Below, piece after piece: positions 1 to 5,505 of a stretch of 5,505 nucleotides of DNA. Source of the DNA: Dehalococcoidia bacterium (GTDB lineage: Bacteria; Chloroflexota; Dehalococcoidia; UBA2979); NCBI GenBank assembly GCA_030745285.1, contig JASLOV010000264.1, forward strand, positions 1 through 5,505, written 5' to 3'. Positions within the stretch are counted from its first letter, which is position 1. Each line of letters starts with the position of its first letter. The notes below the pieces were generated by a model. That model saw only the letters and a list, made by a program, of their open reading frames with translations, ran no database searches and had not been told where the DNA came from. Both the position numbers and the translations under genes were made by a program.

Positions 1-1860
1 CCCGCCGGGCATGTTCGGGGTGACGGAGAACATCTCGTCGTCCAGCGCCTGCCACTCGTCATCGGAGAGCGCCTGCACGATGTTGGGGATGCGGTCGGCG
101 ATGTCGTAGAGCGCCGCGGCCACCTCGGCGGAGTCCTGCACCGTCGCGGCTTCCTGCTCGACGACCTTGAGCGCCGCCAGTCCGTCGCGCATTACGTCCT
201 GCAGCGACGAGGGCCAGAGGATCGTCTCCGGCCGGTTGAGCGACGCGCGCAGCAGGTTCTCGACGAACGCCTGCTGCAGCCCCATCTCCCGGACGTCCGG
301 GCGGTGGCCGGCCTCGAACGCCTGCAGCCGCCTCAGCGCGGCGCGGATGCCGCCGTACTCCCGCCCGACGAAGGCATCGACACGGGTGTCCTCGATCACC
401 GTGAAGAGGCCGGAGATCAGCCCGCGGTTGCCGAAGATGTCGAAGTAGCGCTCCATCGGCGTCGTCGGGTTCGACTCCTCGTCGGAGCTGGCGGCCGCTT
501 CCTCCTCGCGCCCGGCGACGCTGGAGCTGGTGTGCCGGCCGTCGATGCCGAAGGCGTAGTCGAACGAGCCGAACTCGATGCGGCCGGACTGGTGCGTGGC
601 GAAGACTTTGTAGACGAGGAAGTTCTCGTCGCGGTCCTCGAACGTGCTGACCCAGGGCGGCAGGTAGATCGCCGTGCCCTCGGTCGTGGCCGTCGACTCC
701 GTCACCCAGCCGATGCCGGCGTCGACCAGTTCCTCGGTCGAACGCACGGAGACGTCCTGCCCGGTCAGCGCCTTGGCGTAGAGGCGCAGTATGGCGCCGA
801 TGCGCGGCAGCTCGATGCGAGCGGAGAGCGCCGCCAGCATCTCCTCCGCACGCGTCGACTCCAGGCGGAAGAAGGCCTCGGCCCCCTCGGCGTTCGAGTC
901 GGTGAAGAGCACGCCCGCGCCCTCCTCCGCCCAGCGCTCCATCTGCAGCTGGGTGAGGCGGCTGCGCACGAAGGGCGCCGACTTCAGGTACTCCATCGCC
1001 GCGATCGGGCTGCTGGCCGCCAGCCGCCGCGCGAAGCCGAGCAGCTCCGAGTGGTCGACGGCGTCGATCTCACCGAGCGCGGCTGCGGCGTCGGCGAAGA
1101 GCGGGAATCCCTGCCGCCCCACCTGCGTCGTCACCCCGGCTGCCAGCTCCAGGAACTCGCCGCGCTGCTTCTCTTCGATCTGGCCGAGCAGGCCCGGGCC
1201 GCGCTCGAAGTAGAGCCGGGTGTCCGCCCACGACGCCCGCGTCACCGCCCGCGCGAACTGCAGAAACGGTTCGCGGTCGCGCGGCGCCAGCTCATCGAAG
1301 ATCGGCGGCGACCCCTCCAGGCACGTCGTCGCCAGCTCGTACGAGCGCTCTGTGAGCGTGTCGACGACGCCGAGCAGCTCGTTCAGCTGGTCGAGGTCGA
1401 GCGAGTCGAGCAGTCGCGGGCTGGTGCCGAAGAAGAGCGAGGCCAGCGCGATCGACTTCCAGTTGCCGCGGCAGAGCTGTTCCCCCTGGCGCGCCCACGG
1501 CTCAAGCCCCTCGGGGGGGAGCTGATCGAGCACATCCGGCGTGGCCTTGAGGAAGGCGGCGGCCACGACCGACGAGCGGTCGGCGAGCTCGGTGGCGAGA
1601 CCGGTCCACCCCATGAGCTGGTCAAACGAGAGGTGATCGAGCACGTCGGAACTGGCACGGAAGTACTCCGCCGCCGCCTCCCACGAGCGCAGCGAGTGGT
1701 TGGCGAGCGCGATGCCGGTCTCTGCCCAGCGGCCGAGTTCGTCCTCGTCGAGCTGGCTTTCGAGCTCCCGGACGGCGTCGCCAAAGTCATCTGGCAGCGA
1801 GGCACCGAAGCCGCGCAGTTCGGCGGCGTGGCTCTCAATCAGTTCGACGGCGGTACTCAT
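1..1860 (-). CDS. NorD/CoxE-like VWA-family protein, N-terminal 620 residues (3' end beyond left edge)
   Basis: The frame is open from the ATG at 1858-1860 to the window edge with no stop, giving 620 residues. Residues about 56-346 form seven to eight degenerate helical repeats of about 37 residues, each like S...A..fl...P..ld.L....l..w. Residues 397-437 carry the block that marks NorD-like proteins: AIYLPPWV, then NFLVYKVFATHQSG, then RIEFGSF. An acidic, Ser-rich stretch follows (450-465), then more predicted helix. In NorD, CbbO and CoxE relatives a C-terminal VWA domain with a MIDAS metal site comes next and the protein works with a MoxR AAA+ ATPase to mature or activate a target enzyme; that domain is expected outside the window, so VWA is inferred. 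The Shine-Dalgarno is weak. An in-frame GTG at 1909-1911 would add 17 codons, and an in-frame stop lies at 1948-1950. The target is unknown, and a role in nitric oxide reductase is not implied. Confidence 0.82.
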   Translation of the reverse strand, partial: MSTAVELIESHAAELRGFGASLPDDFGDAVRELESQLDEDELGRWAETGIALANHSLRSWEAAAEYFRASSDVLDHLSFDQLMGWTGLATELADRSSVVAAAFLKATPDVLDQLPPEGLEPWARQGEQLCRGNWKSIALASLFFGTSPRLLDSLDLDQLNELLGVVDTLTERSYELATTCLEGSPPIFDELAPRDREPFLQFARAVTRASWADTRLYFERGPGLLGQIEEKQRGEFLELAAGVTTQVGRQGFPLFADAAAALGEIDAVDHSELLGFARRLAASSPIAAMEYLKSAPFVRSRLTQLQMERWAEEGAGVLFTDSNAEGAEAFFRLESTRAEEMLAALSARIELPRIGAILRLYAKALTGQDVSVRSTEELVDAGIGWVTESTATTEGTAIYLPPWVSTFEDRDENFLVYKVFATHQSGRIEFGSFDYAFGIDGRHTSSSVAGREEEAAASSDEESNPTTPMERYFDIFGNRGLISGLFTVIEDTRVDAFVGREYGGIRAALRRLQAFEAGHRPDVREMGLQQAFVENLLRASLNRPETILWPSSLQDVMRDGLAALKVVEQEAATVQDSAEVAAALYDIADRIPNIVQALSDDEWQALDDEMFSVTPNMPGG

Positions 1861-1889
1861 ACGGCTCGCGATCCACTCTTGCGCCGGCC

Positions 1890-1909
1890 GTCGCTCAGGT
1901 TCGAGCGAC
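1890..1909. promoter_or_regulatory. Perfect 7-bp inverted repeat upstream of the NorD-like gene
   Basis: GTCGCTC (1890-1896) and GAGCGAC (1903-1909) are exact reverse complements separated by six bases. The element lies about 30 bases upstream of the ATG at 1860, inside the 130-base gap after the crotonase. It could be an operator for a dimeric regulator or a small hairpin in the 5' leader. No U-rich run follows on the minus strand, which argues against an intrinsic terminator. If translation began at the GTG at 1909-1911 the repeat would be coding. Confidence 0.35.
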
Positions 1910-1990
1910 ACTCCGACATCGAATCGCCAGAATACGCGATCCGTTAGCTACGAACATGCAGACGGCGCCGGGCCTCGACGGAAGCGGCGG

Positions 1991-2842
1991 CTAGCGTCCG
2001 GTGAACTCCGGGTCGCGGCGGTCGAGGAACGCCGAGACGCCTTCTTTGAAGTCGTCCATCCCCATCAGCACGCGCAGCTCCAGCAACGTGTGATCGACGG
2101 TGGCCTCGAACGTCTCGTCGACGCCCAGTCGCATCAGCCGCTTCGTCGCCTGCACCGCCAGCGGCGCGTTGGCGGCGATGTCGGCGGCCCAGCTCATCGC
2201 CTCATCCACCAGCTCGTCGTCCGGCACGACCTTCGCGACCAGCCCGAGCTCGCGACACTCCTCCGCGTCGACGATGCGGCCGCGGAAGAGGATGTCCGCT
2301 GCCGTCGACCAGCCGACGAGGCGAGGCAGCAGCCATCCGCCGCCGCTCTCCGGCAGCAGGTTTCGCTTTGTCGCCACACCGGCGAGCTTGCCGTGCTCGC
2401 CGGCGAGGCGGATGTCGCAGAGCAGCGCCAGGTCCATGCCGTATCCGGCGGCGGCGCCGTTGAGCGCGCAGATCACCGGCTTGTCCATGCGGTGCAGCAC
2501 GATCGGCGGGGCGTCGCGCAGGTCGAAGAGCTGCGCTGGCGGTGTGACCTGCATCTCATCGTCGCTGGCGATGCGCTGACCCTGGTCCTGGAGGTCCAGC
2601 CCGGCACAGAATCCGCGGCCCGCGCCGGTCAGGACCACGACGCGCACGTCCGGGTCCCTCTGGAATTCGATCAGGGTGCGCGAAAGCGTGCTCAACATCG
2701 GCCCGCTGATCGCGTTCATGCGGTCCGGCCGGTTAAGTGTGATCACGCCGATGTGGTCTGTCACTTCGACGAGCAGCTGCCCCTTGGACGTCTCGTTCGC
2801 CATCTCCGTCACGGTCTGGGGACGGTCTTCAACGGTGGTCAT
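1991..2842 (-). CDS. Enoyl-CoA hydratase/isomerase (crotonase) family protein, 283 aa
   Basis: This is a complete crotonase-fold enzyme acting on an acyl-CoA thioester, probably in the cytoplasm. The core begins near residue 22 (LLVEVTDHIGVITLNRPDRM). The oxyanion-hole elements are GRGFCAGLDL (75-84) and NGAAAGYGMDLAL (128-140). The block LLPESGGGWLLPRLVG (162-177) and the C-terminal RDPEF ending are typical of the superfamily, and 283 residues is a usual length. By hand alignment to rat enoyl-CoA hydratase, Glu144 becomes Asp137 and Glu164 becomes Ala155. Glu165 sits where PaaG-type isomerases have Asp and Eci-type isomerases have Glu. A simple hydratase is therefore less likely than an isomerase or another crotonase activity; the substrate cannot be told. 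The frame extends 29 codons upstream, but AGGAG six bases before the ATG at 2842 fixes the start there. Stop is TAG. Confidence 0.93.
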   Translation of the reverse strand: MTTVEDRPQTVTEMANETSKGQLLVEVTDHIGVITLNRPDRMNAISGPMLSTLSRTLIEFQRDPDVRVVVLTGAGRGFCAGLDLQDQGQRIASDDEMQVTPPAQLFDLRDAPPIVLHRMDKPVICALNGAAAGYGMDLALLCDIRLAGEHGKLAGVATKRNLLPESGGGWLLPRLVGWSTAADILFRGRIVDAEECRELGLVAKVVPDDELVDEAMSWAADIAANAPLAVQATKRLMRLGVDETFEATVDHTLLELRVLMGMDDFKEGVSAFLDRRDPEFTGR

Positions 2843-2848
2843 CGTGCG

Positions 2849-2853
2849 CTCCT
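2849..2853 (-). promoter_or_regulatory. Ribosome binding site of the complete crotonase gene
   Basis: AGGAG on the minus strand lies six bases before the ATG at 2840-2842. It decides the start against an in-frame ATG at 2929, whose extra 29 residues are Arg/Gly-rich and do not resemble crotonase sequence. Confidence 0.75.
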
Positions 2854-2858
2854 CGCCT

Positions 2859-2880
2859 CTGTGCGAACCGGCTGTGCGAA
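2859..2880. repeat. 9-bp direct repeat, two copies with a 13-base period
   Basis: CTGTGCGAA occurs at 2859-2867 and again at 2872-2880, identical in both copies, just upstream of the ribosome binding site of the complete crotonase. It may be a regulator site near the promoter or leader. A 13-base period is not a whole number of helical turns, and chance cannot be excluded. Confidence 0.35.
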
Positions 2881-2911
2881 TTCGTCGGCGGGAGTGTGCC
2901 CCTTCGGACGT

Positions 2912-2926
2912 GCCCTTGCCAAGGGC
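2912..2926 (-). terminator. Possible hairpin terminator after the HAD pseudogene
   Basis: GCCCTT and AAGGGC form a perfect 6-bp stem with a three-base loop, beginning 20 bases past the HAD stop at 2946-2948. There is no U-run after it, so it is only a candidate. It may equally be a leader hairpin or part of the surrounding GGCC-rich sequence. Confidence 0.25.
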
Positions 2927-2945
2927 CATCAGGCCGCCGGGGCCG

Positions 2946-3668
2946 TCAGCAACCGAGCTGGCGCGCGAGGTCGATGAAGTCCGTCGCCACCACGTCGAAC
3001 GCCGGATCGGGAGTGAGGTCCTGCTGGCGATCGGGGCCGAGTTCGTCCGGGCGAGGGATGAAGGCGGTGCGCAGACCGACGCCGGCGGCGGCGCGCAGGC
3101 CGCCCTGGTGGGCGGCGCACATCATCACCTCCGACGGTTGCAGCCGCAGGATTTCGACGGCTCACTCGTAACACTGCGGCTCCGGCTTGAATGCGCCCGT
3201 CAGCTCCGCCGACAGCACGCGTCCCAGCTCAGCCCGCCGTGCTTCGCCATATCGACGAGCAGCGCGACGTTGCCGTTCGAGAGTGTGGAGACGATGTACT
3301 TCGTGCGCAGCTGCTCCAGACCGGGCGCGCTGTCCGGCCAGGGGTTGAGGCGATGCCAGATGCGGTTGAAATGGTCGATCTCCACCTCGGACAGCCCCTC
3401 GATGCCCCGCTCTTCGAGCAACTGGTCGAGCTTGCGGCGGTGTAGCTCGTCTACGGTCATCCACGGCAGCTCGCCGTCACGCACGCGGCGCATGCCGCCG
3501 ATGTAGCCGTCGAAGCGCCACTCGTCGGCAAAGCTCGGCCGGTCGGTCTCGAAGCCCTTGCGGCGGCCGAGCGCGACCCTCGTCGATCACGGAGGCGCGC
3601 CAGTTGGTGACGGTGCCGAATACATCGAAGGTCAGCGCCTTCACACCGTCGAGATCGTCGCTCGCCAT
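2946..3668 (-). pseudogene. Type II haloacid dehalogenase-like HAD hydrolase, broken by two frameshifts and a TGA
   Basis: Joined across its lesions this reads as a full HAD type II protein of about 241 residues, the usual size. Family motifs are in order: FDVFGTVTNW with nucleophile Asp15 (codon 3624-3626); STLSNGN with the motif II Ser at 3278-3280; AFKPEP with the motif III Lys at 3186-3188; then MMCAAHQGGL and VATDFIDLA near the C terminus. Lesion 1, near 3567-3573, shifts the frame after EGRA; loss of two bases from a CTCT-like run would explain it. Lesion 2, near 3217-3222, looks like one lost G between WDA and VLSAEL. Lesion 3 is an in-frame TGA at 3162-3164 between CYE and AVEIL, which a CGA to TGA transition would give. 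Motif IV also reads AAHQGGL where relatives have AAHN.DL, losing the Asp (3099-3101). Intact relatives hydrolyse 2-haloacids or related substrates. GGAGG five bases before the ATG at 3668 sets the start. Assembly error is the alternative. Confidence 0.85.
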
Positions 3669-3673
3669 CTCAC

Positions 3674-3678
3674 CCTCC
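3674..3678 (-). promoter_or_regulatory. Ribosome binding site of the HAD pseudogene
   Basis: GGAGG on the minus strand lies five bases before the ATG at 3666-3668, favouring it over the ATG seven codons upstream at 3689. A small perfect stem, GCTGG and CCAGC with a four-base loop (3682-3695), lies immediately upstream. The translation signal remains intact although the reading frame is broken. Confidence 0.65.
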
Positions 3679-3735
3679 CCAGCTGGCAAACCAGCAGACT
3701 GGCGGCGGTGTCAGTGTCAGGCGTGGCCCCGTCGA

Positions 3736-4902
3736 TCAGCCGCCGGCTGGGGCAAACTTTCGCACAACTCCGTTGCCGGTGTCGGCGAGGTAGACGTTGC
3801 CGGCGCTGTCGGTGGCCGTTCCATGCGGCTGCACCAGCGCGTCCGTCGCCCCCAGCCCGCCGATCTCGGCGTCGTTCAGCCGCTGGAAGTCGTCGCCGCT
3901 GATGCCGAGCCCGAGACGGCCGAGCACGGTCCCATCCGCATCGAACCAACGCACCTGGTTGACCCCCGGCGATGAGACGAAGAACTGCCCGGCGGCGTTC
4001 AAAGAGATGAGCTGCGGCGAGAGCCCGACATTGTCCCAGACGGCGACGAACTCGCCGACCGGGATGCAGGTCTGGGCACGCCGGTTGCCGGAGTCGACCA
4101 CCCAGACGTTGCCCGCGGGGCCGATCTGGAGGCCGATCGGGTTGACGAACTGCCCGGGGTCGCTGCTGGCCTCACCGAAGCTGCGCAACAGCGCCCCGTC
4201 GCGATCGAAGACCTGCACGCGGTGGTTGCCGAAGTCCGCGACGAAGACCTCGCCCGCCTCGCTCACCCCGATCCCCATCGCCGAGCGGAAGTGGCCCGGC
4301 TCCGTCCCGTCGCCACCCCACGAGGTCACGAGCGTCCCGTCCGCGGCGAAGCGCTGGACGCGGTGTCCGCCGGCCTCCGTGACGTAGATGAAGCCGTCCC
4401 CATCAACGGCGATGCCGATCGGGAAGAGAAACTGGCCCGGCCCCGCGCCCTCGCCGCCGACATCTAGCAGCACCTCGCCGTCGGGCGAGAACTTGCGGAA
4501 GCGGTTCCCCCGGGCCTCGGTGACGTAGACGTTGTCGTCGCCGTCGATCGCGAGCCCGTTCGGGCTGACGAAGTCAACGCCGCCACGGCCATTGCCCCAC
4601 AGCACGACCTCGCGGTGGGCGGCGCTGAGCTGATAGAGCTGCTGCAGCGCCTCCGGCGTCGACGCCGGAGCGGGCGCCTGTGGCTCTCTCACCGCGTCCG
4701 AGTACGACCCGCTGTACGTCGGCGCCGGTGCCGACACGCCCGCGGTGGTCGAGGGAGTCGAGGCCTGCTTCGCTGCGGCCGAGGGGGTCGAGGCCGCCTG
4801 CCCGGCCGCCGCTGACGTCGCGGGAGCGGCATCTTCGTCACCGCCGCTGCATGCGACGGTGACGGCCAGCAGCGAAGCCAATGCGACAGCCGTCCATCGC
4901 AT
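3736..4902 (-). CDS. Secreted NHL-repeat beta-propeller lipoprotein, 388 aa
   Basis: The product starts with Met-Arg-Trp, a hydrophobic segment (4-17) and a lipobox-like TVAC, so Cys18 is the likely lipidated residue and the protein is exported and membrane-anchored. Residues 19-80 are a low-complexity Ala/Ser/Thr/Pro/Gly linker in which ASTPS recurs with a ten-residue period (37-41, 47-51). From about 110 to the end there are six NHL-like units, near 111-140, 159-188, 207-236, 253-283, 297-325 and 358-386, with repeated elements such as PNGLAIDGDDNVYVTEA, GNHRVQVFD and GNGVVRKFAP. This predicts a six-bladed propeller; blades four and five are the most divergent. Such propellers bind proteins, glycans or small ligands, and no catalytic residues are evident. 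The frame extends 11 codons upstream, but the signal peptide and a GGAGG nine bases before the ATG support 4902. The ligand is unknown. Confidence 0.9.
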   Translation of the reverse strand: MRWTAVALASLLAVTVACSGGDEDAAPATSAAAGQAASTPSAAAKQASTPSTTAGVSAPAPTYSGSYSDAVREPQAPAPASTPEALQQLYQLSAAHREVVLWGNGRGGVDFVSPNGLAIDGDDNVYVTEARGNRFRKFSPDGEVLLDVGGEGAGPGQFLFPIGIAVDGDGFIYVTEAGGHRVQRFAADGTLVTSWGGDGTEPGHFRSAMGIGVSEAGEVFVADFGNHRVQVFDRDGALLRSFGEASSDPGQFVNPIGLQIGPAGNVWVVDSGNRRAQTCIPVGEFVAVWDNVGLSPQLISLNAAGQFFVSSPGVNQVRWFDADGTVLGRLGLGISGDDFQRLNDAEIGGLGATDALVQPHGTATDSAGNVYLADTGNGVVRKFAPAGG

Positions 4903-4911
4903 GTCGCGCCC

Positions 4912-4916
4912 CCTCC
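4912..4916 (-). promoter_or_regulatory. Ribosome binding site of the NHL lipoprotein gene
   Basis: GGAGG within a G-rich run on the minus strand lies nine bases before the ATG at 4900-4902. It supports the start that places the signal peptide at the N terminus, rather than the in-frame ATG at 4935. Confidence 0.6.
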
Positions 4917-4937
4917 CCGCGCAGAACGCGGCCAACT

Positions 4938-4943
4938 ATTATC
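4938..4943 (-). promoter_or_regulatory. Possible -10 element upstream of the NHL lipoprotein gene
   Basis: GATAAT on the minus strand is one base from the TATAAT consensus and stands out as an AT-rich island in G+C-rich sequence. Transcription from it would begin about 28 bases before the ATG at 4902. No recognisable -35 hexamer lies 16-18 bases upstream, so the call is weak. Confidence 0.3.
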
Positions 4944-5011
4944 GGCAGACGCCGGCGGCGGACGTTGGAAGCGGGGTTACAGAGGGGGCACAAGTTGCCC
5001 GTCGGCATGAA

Positions 5012-5034
5012 CGTCGCGGGGCCCCTCCCCGACG
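5012..5034 (-). terminator. G+C-rich hairpin after the partial crotonase gene, candidate terminator
   Basis: A stem of CGTCG with CGACG, continued after one bulged C by GGG with CCC and a G-U pair, closes on a four-base loop about ten bases past the TAG at 5045-5047. Only two Ts follow on the minus strand, so it would be a terminator without a U-tract, or merely an RNA-stabilising hairpin. The CGACG arm can instead pair with CCGTCGG at 4999-5005, giving a mutually exclusive alternative stem. Confidence 0.4.
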
Positions 5035-5044
5035 GTATCTGGCG

Positions 5045-5505
5045 CTACTGCCCCTTGAACTCGGGGTCGCGCTTCTCCATGAAGGCCTTGCGCGCTTCCT
5101 TGCCGTCCTCGCTGCCGAAGGCCCGGCCGATGCTCTGCAGCTCGTAGCGAGCGTGGTCCTCGAGGTCGATGCGGGTGGCGTGGCGCACGACGCGCTTCGT
5201 CAACCGACCAGTGAACGGCGAGAGCTGCGTCAGCGACTGGCAGTATTCCGCGAAACGCGAGTCGAAGCGCTCGTCCGGGACGACTTCGCCGACCATGCCC
5301 AGCTCGAGCGCCTCCGCGCCGTTGACCGTGCGGTTCTCCAGCAGGAAGCGCATCGCCTGTTCGTAGCCGACGGCCTGCGGCAGCGTCCACGAGAGCCCGC
5401 CGTCCGGCGATCCGCCGATGCGCGGATAGCCGGCGATCAGGCGCGTGCTCTCCGCGGCGATGCGGATGTCCGCCGCCATCGCCAGCGAAAGCCCGGCGCC
5501 GACGG
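5045..5505 (-). CDS. Enoyl-CoA hydratase/isomerase (crotonase) family protein, C-terminal 153 residues (5' end beyond right edge)
   Basis: The reading frame enters from the right edge and ends at TAG (5045-5047). The visible part opens with VGAGLSLAMAADIRIA, the second oxyanion-hole helix of the crotonase fold. It continues with RIGGSPDGGLSWTLPQAVG, then the typical ALELGMVGEVVP segment, and ends in MEKRDPEFKGQ, matching the ending of the other crotonase here. The position equivalent to Glu164 of rat enoyl-CoA hydratase is Tyr, while Asp (codon 5402-5404) in the SPDGG block matches the catalytic Asp of PaaG-like 1,2-epoxyphenylacetyl-CoA isomerases. An isomerase-type or aromatic-pathway activity is therefore possible, but the substrate is not determinable. 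The start and first oxyanion loop lie outside the window. An internal ATG at 5479 is not the start, since conserved sequence continues upstream of it. Confidence 0.92.
   Translation of the reverse strand, partial: VGAGLSLAMAADIRIAAESTRLIAGYPRIGGSPDGGLSWTLPQAVGYEQAMRFLLENRTVNGAEALELGMVGEVVPDERFDSRFAEYCQSLTQLSPFTGRLTKRVVRHATRIDLEDHARYELQSIGRAFGSEDGKEARKAFMEKRDPEFKGQ

Noticed and set aside
304..1947. 547-codon open frame on the plus strand opposite the NorD-like gene
   Set aside because: Its codons are exactly in register with those of the minus-strand gene, so it is the mirror of a G+C-rich coding frame. Its product is Arg/Ala/Glu/Leu-rich without recognisable domains, whereas the minus strand shows repeats and a NorD-like motif.
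1700..2977. 425-codon open frame on the plus strand
   Set aside because: It crosses the NorD-like gene start, a whole intergenic gap and the crotonase on the opposite strand. The product is low-complexity and Arg/Ala/His-rich, while the crotonase on the minus strand is unmistakable.
3162..3493. Two overlapping minus-strand open frames as separate small genes
   Set aside because: They are successive pieces of one HAD protein separated by a frameshift near 3217-3222, since together they continue the family sequence without loss.
2676..3506. 276-codon open frame on the plus strand over the crotonase start and HAD region
   Set aside because: The minus strand carries conserved HAD motifs here; the plus-strand product has none and is compositionally biased.
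3682..3695. Hairpin GCTGG / CCAGC as a terminator of the NHL lipoprotein gene
   Set aside because: The stem is only 5 bp, no U-run follows, and it lies right beside the HAD ribosome binding site, so leader structure or chance is as likely.
3797..4387. 196-codon open frame on the plus strand inside the NHL lipoprotein gene
   Set aside because: It is a shadow of the repeat-containing propeller gene, whose NHL units and signal peptide are clear on the minus strand.
1..5505. Search for tRNA, rRNA, CRISPR repeats, transposase genes or insertion-sequence ends
   Set aside because: I found no cloverleaf, no regularly spaced repeat array, no transposase-like protein and no long terminal inverted repeats.

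Overview
The window is a G+C-rich (roughly two thirds by eye) bacterial segment. All five genes I can support lie on the minus strand, so transcription runs from high to low coordinates. In that order they are: the C-terminal part of a crotonase-fold acyl-CoA enzyme (5045-5505, cut by the right edge); a secreted lipoprotein with an NHL-type beta-propeller (3736-4902); a type II haloacid-dehalogenase-like gene broken by two frameshifts and an in-frame TGA (2946-3668); a complete second crotonase (1991-2842); and the first 620 residues of a large NorD/CoxE-like protein whose expected von Willebrand factor A domain would lie past the left edge (1-1860).

The gene types (several crotonases, a type II HAD, an Ala/Ser/Thr/Pro-rich NHL lipoprotein and a long NorD-like protein with a helical-repeat front end) would suit a Chloroflexota bacterium, for example of the Dehalococcoidia. 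A high-G+C actinomycete is not excluded. This is judgement from protein style; no marker gene is present.

Gaps between genes are 67 to 142 bases, long enough for separate promoters, so a single operon is not demonstrated. Three of the four visible starts have a clear Shine-Dalgarno sequence. The gaps hold several small symmetric elements: a 7-bp inverted repeat before the NorD-like gene, a 9-bp direct repeat before the complete crotonase, hairpins after the HAD pseudogene and the partial crotonase, and an AT-rich -10-like hexamer before the lipoprotein gene.

Functionally, the two crotonases suggest acyl-CoA metabolism, but neither shows the canonical Glu of enoyl-CoA hydratase at the position I can align. 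Both carry an acidic residue where PaaG-like and Eci-like isomerases carry theirs. The NorD-like protein probably works with a MoxR-type AAA+ ATPase that is not in the window. I see no mobile element, RNA gene, CRISPR array or clearly new multi-gene system. The points most worth a second look are the multiply broken HAD gene, the roughly 37-residue repeats of the NorD-like protein and the altered crotonase active sites.
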